Assembly: GCA_016713325.1 (NCBI GenBank)
Contig: JADJPJ010000015.1
Span: forward strand, 1 to 22,539
Reading direction: 5' to 3'
Length of the DNA: 22,539 nt
Origin: Candidatus Flexifilum affinis
GTDB taxonomy: Bacteria; Chloroflexota; Anaerolineae; Aggregatilineales; Phototrophicaceae
Within the stretch, counting starts at the first letter, position 1, and every line of letters starts with the position of its first letter. The notes beneath the pieces were generated by a model that was not told the DNA's origin, searched no databases, and saw only the letters and a program-made list of their open reading frames with translations. This document shows, one piece after another, positions 1 to 8,728 of the stretch. The position numbers and the translations under genes are program-made.

Positions 1-2472
1 GCCCCGACCCCACCGGCGCCCAGATGAACCCGTATTCCGCACTGCCGGGAGGTCCCAGGCGCTGAAGTCAGGCGGCGCGGCGTTGGGAACTGCCGGTAGA
101 TGGCGCGCATCAGGTCGTTCTCGTTCAGCTCGACCCGGAAGGCGTAGTTCACCCCCGGCGCCAGATCGCGCAGGTAGCGCGGGCTGACGGTCGCTGTGTC
201 AGACTGAGCAGCGGGAAGAAGCGGTCAGCGTGCCCTCCTCGCGGAGCCAGGAACGTCAGGAAGTGACGCGGAGCACTCACGTCATGCTGGCCGACGATGA
301 TCACCTGCGTATTTGCCCGGCAGCCGCAGACGCAGCGCCACGTCGATGCCATCGCGGTAGCCCTTGGAATCGCGCACCTGGAAGTTGAAGACTTTCAGAT
401 ACGTGCCCGTAAGCACCACGTGACCCCCCGACACGCCGACACAGACGATCACCGTGACCGCGCCGGCCAACCGCCACAGGGGGTGCGGCGGCGGGGCGGC
501 AGGAGGCATCAAATGGTGCCCGGGGCGAGATAACCCGGCTCCGCGCCGGCGTCCACCGCCTGGGTCGCGGGCACCAGGCCGTCCGCGCAGGGCAGCGAAT
601 TCCGGCTTGATGCCGGCCAGGAAGGCGTGATAGCGCACCCCGGCCGCGATCAACAGCACCCACAGCCCGAGCAACGCTCACGCCGTAACGGGCCGAGACG
701 AGTGTGTCGCGCAGCAAGCCGTTGCCGGCGCCGATGCCCGATGATCCACAGCGGGATAGTGAAGGCCGGCGCGAGATCGCCAGAGCAGATAGAAGGGCGC
801 CGAGGAGCATCAGCGGCAGAATGACGGTGTTCCCCGATGGCGCCTGTTAATGCCAGCGGGGCGCTCAGATCGTGATCCGCGCCGTACATCATGACCCCGG
901 TCAGTGCGTGTGCTGGACGCGGGCGACGAGGATCCTCGACGCTGATGCCGTCGAACAGCTCCTGGTTCAGTTGCCGTCGCCGGAAACCTCCATCCGCCCG
1001 AAAGGCGGGAGTTGGTTGCCGACGATAGTGTAGTGAACCGGCCCGCCGATGAAGGCGGCATCAGGATCAGCACGCCCGCCAGCGCCCTTTGAAGGTGCTT
1101 ACCGATGGCCAGCACGATCAGCCAACCAAACGATCAGCAGGAAGAGGCAGGCGGCCGCCTCGTAAAATACTGCGGTAGCCGGGCGAGACCCGCCGCCCCC
1201 ACTCGATGCGGTGGTTGCGGCGCAAGGCCCGGGCGATGAACATTACCCGCCATGGTGCCGAACAGCGGATCGCCAATCACTACCATGGCCACCCGGCTGA
1301 AATGGATGTGCGGCGGGGAAGCAGGCGAAGACCAGCATGCCCAGCAGCGCCGTGTTGCGGTCGAAGATGGCCCGGCCGATTCCGTAGACGGCGAGCACCG
1401 TCATCCAGCCGCACAGGGCGCGCTGACGCAAGCGGAAGCCTGTCGAAAAGTTATAGCCGAGCACTTCGACCGCCGGCCTGCCAATACCTGAACGGGTTGG
1501 TGTAGGGCGAGACGCCGCTCATCGGGTGAAGAGATCGGCGTGAGGGTCGAGAGTGACGCGCTGATGGCCATCCGACCAGTGCAGCTCGTCAATCAGCGAG
1601 CGCAGCGTTAACCCTCCTGATTCCACAGGCGGAGGAACAGGGCGAGGGCCATGATGGCGATGACGGCGGCGACGTGCCGGCGGTCTTCGCGGCGGTTGCG
1701 CAGCGCGCTTAGCCGGATCGACGGCATGCCGCCCAGCCCGTACAGCACCAGCAGCGTGCCGAGCAGCAGCAGGGCGACCTGCACGTTGACGTGGGTGAAC
1801 TGCGTTCTGAGGAACTGGCCGTTAACCTCCGGGGGCGAACAGGATCGGGATGGCGCCGCGCGGGACGAGCAGCGGCCAGCAACGCTGCGGCGTGCTGAGC
1901 GGTTCGGCCACCGGCTGCCCTAGCGCCGGCGGGTGGAGAGCAGCACGGCGGCGGCGAGCACGCCCGCCGCCGGCCCGCGTCTTGGCCGCGCCTTCGTTGA
2001 TGAACTGCTGGTTGAGCAGCGGGTCGAAGTCGATGGCGGCGGCGACGAACATCACGCCCGATCGCGGCGATGGCCGCCAGCAGGTTGCGGTAGGGCGATA
2101 AGCCGTGCGCGGCAGACCCAAACCGCGCCATAAACTCGCTGCGGCCGGCACGTCGATGGCGGGCGCCGCTGCCCCTGCCGTCTCCACGCACAGCAGGGCA
2201 GCCTTGAGGTGAGGAACCTGGGCATGGGGGAACGAGTCCCAGCGCAGGGTGTACAAAGCATGTCCCCGAAGGCGGACATGGCCATGAAGGGAGCAGAAGC
2301 CCAGGGTCGGGAGGGGTGGCCGCAGCACCAGACTGACCATGAGTACGCCACCAATGATTAGCGCGAGGACCGTCCCAGAATGCCGCGGTGCGGGACGGTT
2401 TTCGGCTGTGGGCTGATTCTGCGGTTCGTTTGCACTCGGTTGTTGCAGTGAAGCTCCGGTTCGTACGCTCAG
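1..2472 (-). CDS. GT39/PMT-like membrane glycosyltransferase, frameshifted, C-terminus cut by window edge
   Basis: Reading the minus strand across several frame changes gives a polytopic membrane protein. The N-terminal part (about 2475-2340) is polar and then hydrophobic (TVLALIIGGVLMVSLVLR). Later pieces include hydrophobic segments near 1780-1640 (VALLLLGTLLVLYGLGG, IMALALFLRLWN) and 1440-1300, where the stretch LLGMLVFACFP is followed in another frame by HIHFSRVAMVVIGDPLFGT. That HFSR...DPLFGT signature is what I know from GT39/dolichyl-phosphate-mannose-type transferases of Chloroflexota. Near 400-100 comes a soluble C-terminal part (YRDGIDVAL, LRDLAPGVNYAFRVELNEND). Such enzymes move sugars from lipid carriers to acceptors outside the membrane. 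The start is uncertain: the open frame begins at 2475, possibly from the CTG at 2472-2470, and the first in-frame ATG is at 2340. At least eight indels are needed to join the pieces, probably sequence errors. The family call rests on fragments only. Confidence 0.55.
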
Positions 2473-2503
2473 ATTTTAATCGGGGCGGCGGATTAAGAGC
2501 AGA

Positions 2504-2691
2504 TTATGCCGCTTTGATCTGACAATTTGCGTACAGAATGGTGTACACACCGTAGTTGGTGACCACCGCATTGGGTGACCACCGCCGAGGTTCTTTAAAG
2601 CAACGTTCACGTTCGCCTGTTGGAACTGCAGTATACTTCCTGCTGATCTTTATATGAATTGCAATGCAGAACAACGTAGAAGGAGAGACGA
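2504..2691. promoter_or_regulatory. Promoter/operator-like region upstream of the DUF3352-like gene
   Basis: This AT-richer spacer lies between divergent genes. It holds a perfect palindrome GTGTACAC (2541-2548) and a 12-base element GGTGACCACCGC repeated directly at 2558-2569 and 2574-2585, 16 bases apart. Each copy begins with the small inverted repeat GGTG-AC-CACC. A TATACT box (2632-2637) could be a -10 element, with only a poor -35 match 17 bases upstream. A good ribosome binding site, AGAAGGAGA (2679-2687), precedes the ATG at 2692. The operator role is a guess from symmetry and position. Confidence 0.35.
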
Positions 2692-4394
2692 ATGCGTAAA
2701 TACTTCTGACCACGGTAGCTCTCGTGCTGATCGGCGCGCTAGACCTCCCGCCGCGGCAACTCCGTCTCCGAACACGGCGCTGGCCAGTACTTCCCGGATC
2801 AGACCCCGCTTTTTGCCGCTGTCCGCACCGACGATGATTATGTTGCCTTGCTCCGATAGCGTCGTCGCCAAACTGAGACGCCGTCCTTCCGTCTGGCAGC
2901 CTGCCCGTGGACTCGCTGAGCGGCGCGCTGGATATGATGTCGCAGTCTTTTCGACCCTGAAGGTGACTTCGAGCATCTTCCGCTCCTGGCTGGGTGACAC
3001 CCTGGCGGCCGGCATCGTCGACGCCGCACGCTGAACAGCGCACGCCGTCGATGATCATCGCCGCGGAAATCACGGACGCGGCGCTGGCCGGGAAATACAT
3101 GGCGACCGGGGCGCTGGGCGATGACCCGCGAGGAACGTGACGGGTTCGTGCTCTACTCGCCGATGACCGCCCATGCCCGGCCAACCGTTCGTGATGTTCC
3201 ACTCCGACGTGATGCTGGTAGCACCGAGGCCGATAAGCGTGTCCGGATCCTGGCGGCCTCCGGTCCGCCGCTGAGCGCCAGCGGGAGACGTTTACCTCCA
3301 CCCTGGCCAGCCTGCCCGCCGCGGGCCTGGCGTCATCTACAACAACTCTGCCGGTCGTCAGCAGGCCATGATGGAATCGGGCGAGATGGCCAGATGATGG
3401 ACGAGATGCCCGGCATGTACATGGATATGATGAGCGCGGTCGGCCCCCAGGCCTACGGCACACGATCCTCGACGGACGCTCGCTGACCATCGACCTCGTC
3501 TCGACCTACACAGTGAGTCGACGATGGAAGTCCTGGGCGTGTCGATGAACAGCGAACCGGTCGGCCGACCTTCGCCCGCTTCATCCCGCCGGGACGCCGA
3601 TGGTCATTCCGCCAGCAATGCCAGCTTCAACTACGGCACACAGGATCGATCTGATGCGCACCATGTTCCAGCGAGCTGATCGAGCAGGACAGGGCGAAGA
3701 GGACCTGCGGGGAACTTGAACAGGTGATCTTCGCCTTCGGGGGCGGGCGTTCGCGGCCTGACCGGTCTGGAACCGGAAGAGGCCCTCGGCTGGATGACCG
3801 GCGATGTCGCCATGTTCTGGGACTGACGCCGCGCGCCCCGTGCCAGCAGCCTGTTCGCCATCATCTCAGCAGTGCCGGTCGATTTCACCGTGACGCTCGA
3901 AGCCACCGATCCGGCGACCGCCCGGGCGCTGGTCGATGGGCTGGCCAATGGTCTGGAAGATCCGCCGGTAGAGGAGGTCAGCGTGACCCGCGAGGACATC
4001 GGTGGGGCGAACGCGCTGGTCATCACCGTCAATTCGTCGGATGTGCCATTCCCGCTCGAACTGGTCCTGGCGGCCAACGATCAGGTCTTCAGCATAGGCA
4101 CGCGCCACTACGTGACCTTCGTGGCCGGGCGAGGGCTGGACACCGACCCGGCCTTCCAGGAAAGCCGCCGCCACTCTGCTGCCGAACGCGTCCGCCGTCC
4201 TGTACGCGGCCGGTGAAGGCTCGCGGCCCGCTGGCCCGTCTGGCACAGATGGAAGACAACCCGTCCTCCACGCGTCGCGATGGCGGGATGCTCGAAGCGT
4301 TCTTCAATCTGGTGAGCAGCAGCTCGATCACGCGGCGATGGACGAGACTGGCACGGTCGCCGCGGGCCGCATGGTCTGGACCCTGCCGGAATAG
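2692..4394 (+). CDS. Secreted DUF3352-like protein, frameshifted
   Basis: The gene starts at ATG 2692 behind a strong AGAAGGAGA site and stops at TAG 4392-4394. It spans about 567 codons, close to what I recall for DUF3352 proteins. The N-terminus reads MRKYF, then after one frame change LTTVALVLIGAL, a Sec signal-like segment. Downstream fragments in alternating frames match the family pattern: RTDDDYV and LDSVVAKL (about 2830-2880), LSGALDMMSQSF (about 2915-2950), a segment around GPQAYGT (3444-3465), EALGWMTGD (about 3780), and a long clean piece at 3872-4216 with LEATDPATARALVDGLANGL and REDIGGANALVIT. The end reads YAAGEG, then LEAFFNLVSSSSIT and MVWTLPE. DUF3352 has no defined biochemical role. 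The protein is probably exported and surface-bound or periplasmic. The frame changes are likely sequence errors because matching pieces lie in order on both sides of each one. Confidence 0.6.
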
Positions 4395-4640
4395 ATTGCC
4401 CCTCACCCCTGAGCCCCCCTCTCCCCGCAAGCGGGGCGAGGGGATTTGTCGTTGTGGTGTGGGGTTTGCCCAGGTCTCACCCCAAGGCGAGCTTGCTCGC
4501 TCCCCTCTCCCGTAGCCACGGGAGGGGGGAGATGAGCGGAGCGGATTTCGGGTGAGGCTACAGGGCGGACACACTGGGTCGCCCCTACGGCAATGTGCGT
4601 GATTGTAGGGGCGCACCGATGTGTGCGCCCGACAGACCTG
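4395..4640. repeat. Intergenic cluster of dispersed GC-rich hairpin repeats
   Basis: The spacer between the convergent DUF3352-like and tadA genes is made almost wholly of inverted repeats. One unit of the CCTCACCCCT...CTCTCCCC type carries CCCCGC-AA-GCGGGG (4423-4436). A second has CTCTCCCGT-AGCC-ACGGGAGGGG (about 4505-4530). A third unit, of a different type, holds GTCGCCCCTACGG facing GTAGGGGCGCACC, with the perfect 8-bp hairpin GGGCGCAC/GTGCGCCC (4609-4616 and 4623-4630). Related units recur near 10630, 12560-12690, 15020-15100 and 19130-19680. The first hairpin lies 29 bases after the DUF3352-like stop and could also end or stabilise transcripts. Confidence 0.65.
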
Positions 4641-4667
4641 TGATAGATGGGTGTCATTCACGCGGTT

Positions 4668-5118
4668 TTACGTCTCCCGCAAATTCTCGAAAAACGCGCG
4701 CAGCAGATCCCCCGCTTCCTCGGCCATTAACCCGCCCTGCACATCGACCCGGTGATTGAGCTGTGGATGCCGCAGCAGATCGTGGATGCTGCCGGCCATG
4801 CCCCGCGAGGTCGACGGCGGCGTAGACCAGCCGGGGCAGTCGCGCCAGCACCATCGCCCCGGCGCACATGGCGCACGGCTCCAGCGTGCAGTAGAGGGTG
4901 ACGTCGTCCAGCCGCCAGCGGCCAAGCGCCTGCGACGCTTCGCGCAGCGCCAGCATTTCGGCGTGGGCGGTTGCATCATGGTCGGCTTCGCGGCGGTTGC
5001 GCCCCCGGCCGATCATCTGCCCCTGGTAGATGGCGACGGCGCCGATGGGCACATCGCCGGTGTCGAGGGCGGCGGCGGCTTCTTGCAGGGCCAGTCGCAT
5101 GTAGTCACGGTCGTTCAT
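4668..5118 (-). CDS. tadA: tRNA-specific adenosine deaminase (A34 to inosine), one frameshift
   Basis: This enzyme converts adenosine 34 of the tRNA-Arg(ACG) anticodon to inosine, a zinc-dependent deamination. The sequence opens MNDRDYMRLALQEAAAA and shows the family's motifs: AHAEM with the zinc ligand His52 and catalytic Glu54, and LEPCAMCAGAMV with zinc ligands Cys82 and Cys85, followed by RLPRLVYAAVD. A single indel near 4800-4812 moves the rest (GMAGSIHDLLRHPQLNHRV, then AEEAGDLLRAFFENLRET, stop at 4668) into another frame. Joined, it is about 150 residues, normal for TadA. The start is ATG 5118 with AGGA six bases upstream. TadA is essential in most bacteria, so the frameshift is probably a sequence error. 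A diverged second copy of the first 109 bases lies at 7702-7810. Confidence 0.9.
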
Positions 5119-5423
5119 CAGGATCCTGTTCCCTCGTCACGCTTCAGGATAACAAATAACCTGGCAAGTTGGATAACCCCCCATCACGCTCAAATCTTCC
5201 TCGTGTTTTTCCGAAGCGACTTCAATCTTTCGGTGAATACCGATCACGGAAATATCTATAGCAAGGTTTCTGGCGTTCCGAGTCATAATCATAATAAGCG
5301 GATTGCACAACCGTGGATGCTTACCCATATTCGACTTCGGTTCTGCAGGAGACTGGGGTATAAGCGTTTCGTGAATTCCCCCGATCCGTCAGCAGACAGG
5401 AAGCTCAGACCCACTGAGATATC
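5119..5423. other. 305-base divergent intergenic region between tadA and the histidine kinase
   Basis: I see no gene here. It is AT-richer than its surroundings and must hold the tadA and kinase promoters, which are transcribed away from each other. For the kinase, TTGCAC (5303-5308), 17 bases and CATATT (5326-5331) form a weak sigma70-like pair about 95 bases before ATG 5424. No clear pair is visible for tadA. Confidence 0.35.
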
Positions 5424-7507
5424 ATGGTTGAACAGCGCTACCTCTACTTCATCTTGCTGATTTTAGCGTGCAGCGTCGCAGCCCGCCACCGCATTCCAGA
5501 TATGGAAACGCCGCGACTCAGGGCCAATCCCCTCCTGGGCTGCATGCTGGGGTTGTGGTTCTGGGCGCTGACCTATGCTTTCTACTGGGTATCGGAGTCC
5601 CCAACTAACCGGCTCTTCTGGCTCAATCTGACCTATCTGGGCGTTGTCATCGCCATTGGTTCCTTCTTCGCCTTTGTTCTCTATCAGTCGGGACGCGGCG
5701 CGCTGCTAGGATATCGCGGCTTACTCCTGGGGTGGAGCCCGTCCTCACCCTCCTGCTGCTCTGGACAGACCCTGGCATGGATTGTTCTTCGCGGGCAAAC
5801 AATCCCCGGAGTCGAGCACGATTCTCGACGGCGGTCCCTGGTTCTGGATTCATGTGCTGTATTCCTACGGCCTGATCCTGATCGCGACTGCGCTGCTGCT
5901 CCAGGCGCTGCTGCGCTCGACGCGCGTCTTTCGCCAACAGGCGGCGCTGGCTCTGTTCGCCGCCCTGATCCCCTCGATCAGCAATCTCATCAGCCTCACC
6001 GGACTGAATCCCCTGCACGGCCTCGACTTGACCCCGCTCTCGTTCACTCTCGGCCTGATCTTCACCTTTAGCCTCTACCGCACCAGGTTGCTGGATCTCA
6101 TCCCCGTAGCGCGGTTTCAGGTGGTCGATCAAATGAGCGTTGGTGTTCTTGTGATCGACCCACATCATCGGATTGTCGATACGAACCCTGCGGCGCTCGC
6201 GCTTCTGAAACAGATGAACGGGCTTCAGTCCGGGCATCTGATTAGCACGTCTGTACGCACGGTGCTGCCGGACTGGGAAAGCTGGATCGCGCGGGAAGCG
6301 CCAATCAATTTCGTCGTCGACGGCGACTCGCACACCGCCGACGCGCCAACGCTGCGGGTGGCTATTTCCCCTCTGCTCGACGCACAGGCGGGGAATCGCG
6401 GGCAGATCGTGATGTTGTCCCATGTGACCAAAGAAAAGCGCATGGAAACAGAACTCCGGCAAAGCCTGAACTACTTCCAGGCGCTTTTCGATTCCGCGAC
6501 CGACGCCATTTTCATCTGCGACGCCGCGACCGGGCGTGTCCTCGATGCCAACCTGCGCGCGTGCGATCTCTTTGGCTGTACGCGCGAAGAGCTGATCGAC
6601 AGCCGCGAGGTCGATCACTTCAAACCCGGCGTTGCGCCGTTTACCCGCGAGAGTGACAACCAGTCGATGTGGCTGGATACACGCATTCGACCCGCGCGGC
6701 TGGGAAATGATGACCGCTTCCTGGTCAGGGTCAGCGATATCACCGAGCAGAAGCAGGCCCAGCAGCGAGAATTCGAACTGGCGCTGGAGCGCGAGCGAGT
6801 CAGCATTCTGTCTAGCTTCATCCGTGATGCATCGCACGAATTCAGGACGCCTCTGTCTATCATGCGGATAGGTTTGTATCTCCTGACCCGTACGGATGAC
6901 GCAGCGCAGCGACAGGAAAAGCCGAGCAGATCGACCTTGCCATCAACCGTATGACTCGTCTCGTCGATATGCTCGTCATCCTCGCGATACTGGACAGCGG
7001 TCTGCCCCCTTAACCGTCAGCCTGCCGACATAAACCTGCTGATCAACCAGGCTGCCGCCACGCTCGCCTCGGTCAAAAAACGCTGCGCTGGGAGTTCAAT
7101 CTGTCGCCCTGCGCCAGCAGCGATATCGATCCGGGCAATTTCTAGAGGCGCTGCGCCAACTGTCTGATAACGCCGCTCACTTTACGCCGGAAGGCGGCCT
7201 CGTCTCGGTGAGTACCTATCAGCTTGACGATCATCTGTCGATCGAAATACGAGATACAGGCTGCGGGATTGCCGATGCCGATCTGCCGAAAATTTTCAAC
7301 CGCTTCTTTCGGCTGGACAATGCGCATACGTCGGCTGGTTTTGGTCTGGGGCTGCCACTCGCCAGGCGGATCGTCGAGATGCACGGCGGCAGTATCAGCG
7401 TGACGAGTCAGATTGGGCGAGGGAGTACGTTTCGCATCACCCTGCCCATCGGGAAAGCTGATCCGCGAGACGAAGGCTTCCAGGTCGAGCGGACCGCCCC
7501 CGCCTGA
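5424..7507 (+). CDS. Membrane sensor histidine kinase: 7TM sensor, two PAS domains, HisKA, HATPase
   Basis: About 694 codons from ATG 5424 to TGA 7505. Residues 1-215 are hydrophobic with the pattern of the histidine-kinase N-terminal 7TM domain (FWLNLTYLGVVIAIGSFFAF, then ILIATALLLQALL). Two PAS-like domains follow: about 6120-6440 (VGVLVIDPHHRIVDTNPAAL) and 6480-6760 (ATDAIFICDAATGRVLDAN ... VRVSDITEQK). The phosphoacceptor His is in DASHEFRTPLSIM (codon 6835). The ATPase has an N box (LRQLSDNAAHFTPEGG), a G1 box with F box (DTGCGIADADLPKIFNRFFR) and a G2 box (GFGLGLPLARRIVEMHGG). It would autophosphorylate and pass phosphate to a response regulator, but none lies nearby, so it is an orphan here. 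Indels near 5735, 6920, 7005, 7080 and 7140 break the frame. The conserved boxes on both sides suggest sequence errors. The signal sensed cannot be told from sequence. Confidence 0.88.
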
Positions 7508-7512
7508 CCATC

Positions 7513-7690
7513 TCATTGGTCGTCTGTCCAGAGAAACAACCTGCTGCCTCCGTCATAACCGGGGAGCATGCTGGTTCTCTCAACTCGAAATCCGAGTTTC
7601 GTCAGCAGGAGGACCGATCCGTCATTGTCCAACGCGATGGTTCGGGTGCCGGCGGCGCATGACGAGGTGCGTGAGCGGCGCGATCTGCTC
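7513..7690 (-). pseudogene. C-terminal remnant of a GNAT acetyltransferase
   Basis: On the minus strand, ending at TGA 7515-7513, one frame reads AAGTRTIALDNDGSVLLL followed by TKLGFRVERTSMLPGYDGG and SRLFLWTDDQ. The pattern N-(D/A)-x-S-(V/I)-x-LL-x-KLGF, followed by an arginine/glutamate and a hydrophobic end, is typical of the last third of GNAT N-acetyltransferases. The acetyl-CoA-binding motif A region is missing: upstream sequence runs straight into the tadA 5' fragment. The piece is about 55 residues and cannot be a whole enzyme, so it is a remnant or the product of a rearrangement or assembly join. The left boundary of the homology is uncertain. Confidence 0.5.
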
Positions 7691-7701
7691 ACCTATCCGC
7701 T

Positions 7702-7810
7702 CGATCACCTGCCCGTGGCAGATGGCGACGGCGCCGATGGGCACGTCGCCGGTGTCGAGGGCCGCGGCCGCTTCCTGCAGGGCCAGTCGCATGTAGTCAC
7801 GGTCGTTCAT
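7702..7810 (-). pseudogene. Truncated second copy of the tadA 5' end
   Basis: The first 36 codons match tadA at 5118-5010 with 7 differences in 109 bases. The first four differences are silent third-position changes (CAA/CAG, GCC/GCG twice, GAT/GAC). The last three, near the break, change residues 31, 32 and 35. Similarity begins at the start codon itself and ends after an ATCG shared by both copies, past which the sequence joins the GNAT remnant. The catalytic HAE and PCxxC motifs are absent, so it cannot be a deaminase. It sits 12 bases downstream of the PIN toxin gene on the same strand. Confidence 0.85.
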
Positions 7811-7821
7811 CTGTAGACAGG

Positions 7822-8261
7822 CTAAATTTCGAATTCCTCGAGAATCAACACGCTAATCTCTGCAACACGGCGAAGTTTTCGGTCGTTGGTGAGAAACAGA
7901 TCAACTCGAATTGATGGCTGTCGCCAAGTGAAGCGCATCCGGTGTACGCAGATCATAATGGGCACGAAGTACGGCGGAGGTTCGAGCAATCGCGTTGTCA
8001 ACGCTCAGTAGGCGAAAACCGACGCTATTGGTGAGGATCGCCTCATATTCCTGCATGAGGCGAGTGTCGTTCAGCTAGTGGCTGAACGAGCACCTCCAGA
8101 GAACTAACGTTGAACCCACGCCCTGAATTTCACCAGTTGCAACCTTTGCCATGACTGCTCTCGACCTCAAAGTACCGGGGGTGTTTTTCCACCAAGTAGA
8201 TGAGCGGTGCGGTATCAAAGGCGATTTGGCGTACGCCTTTCAAGGCAGCGGATAATTTCAC
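7822..8261 (-). CDS. PIN-domain (VapC-like) ribonuclease toxin, frameshifted
   Basis: The GTG start at 8261 overlaps the antitoxin stop as GTGA, typical translational coupling in toxin-antitoxin operons. The protein begins VKLSAALKGVRQIAFDTAPL with the first PIN acidic residue at Asp16 and continues IYLVEKHPRYFEVE. After frame changes come STLV, LEVLVQPLAER (second acidic residue), DTRLMQEYEAILTNSVGF, RTPDALHLATAI (third) and DLFLTNDRKLRRVAE (fourth), ending ILEEFEI at TAG 7824-7822. All four acidic positions of a PIN nuclease are present. About 147 codons is normal length. PIN toxins cleave tRNA, rRNA or mRNA with Mg2+ or Mn2+. Roughly four indels break the frame. Error or decay cannot be told apart here, because unlike a ribosomal protein this gene may be dispensable. 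Confidence 0.78.
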
Positions 8262-8479
8262 GATTCGGTATCCCACTCGTCTCGAAGCTTATCGACATAC
8301 TCCTGGGCATCGATCCCCTGCCAGATATCGGCGCCCAAACCGGCGAGTTCCAGAATACTGCGCTTCGCCGGCACACTGGGAGATGGCTCAGTCAAAGTAT
8401 CCAGCACCAGCATGATGAGCCGTTTCCGTTCTTCGACCGGCAGAGTTCGAATTTCATCGACCAGCGCTTCAATAGACAT
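8258..8479 (-). CDS. Antitoxin partner of the PIN-domain toxin
   Basis: This intact 73-residue frame starts MSIEALVDEIRTLPVEERKR at ATG 8479 and ends WDTES at TGA 8260-8258. I chose this start over an upstream ATG at 8530 because GAGGGAAAGAG lies just before it. The N-terminal half looks like a helical module with heptad hydrophobics (IEALVDEIRTL, RLIMLVLDTL). The C-terminal half (ILELAGLGADIWQGIDAQEY, then VDKLRDEWDTES) looks like the extended toxin-binding tail of VapB/PHD-type antitoxins, especially the acidic-tryptophan ending. The stop overlaps the toxin start by four bases. It probably neutralises the toxin and represses its own promoter, which should lie within 8480-8560. The exact antitoxin family is not identified. 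Confidence 0.72.
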   Translation of the reverse strand: MSIEALVDEIRTLPVEERKRLIMLVLDTLTEPSPSVPAKRSILELAGLGADIWQGIDAQEYVDKLRDEWDTES

Positions 8480-8728
8480 CGCTCTTTCCCTCAAATATCC
8501 CATAGCCCAACATGACAGGTTCGTCGCCATTGAGCTATCTAGACTATATCATGTGAGTGTTTGCTACGAGCAGCAGTTCCTCATAAATCCCTGGTTGAAC
8601 GTCACAAGCCCCCACTGCGTAATTGTTCTATCAGTCATCTGGACACGGAATCCTGAATTTGGCACATTCCCCGCGCCTAGGTGACAAGTGAGGTACCGTC
8701 CATTGAACGAAAGGGTATAGGCAGACTC

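Noticed and set aside
1..2472. Several small separate genes
   Set aside because: The fragments are consecutive pieces of one GT39-like protein in alternating frames. Essential genes elsewhere in the window show the same break pattern, so indel errors explain it better.
2504..3490. Long minus-strand open frame of 328 codons
   Set aside because: It lies antisense to the DUF3352-like gene, has no family motif and is full of Arg/Ser runs typical of a shadow frame in GC-rich DNA. The plus strand has a strong ribosome binding site and ordered family motifs.
5647..6837. Minus-strand open frame of 396 codons
   Set aside because: It is antisense to the PAS domains of the histidine kinase. The plus strand shows clear PAS and kinase motifs, and the minus product shows none.
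7568..7816. 82-codon plus-strand frame over the tadA fragment
   Set aside because: It is the complement of the tadA and GNAT fragments, and homology is on the minus strand.
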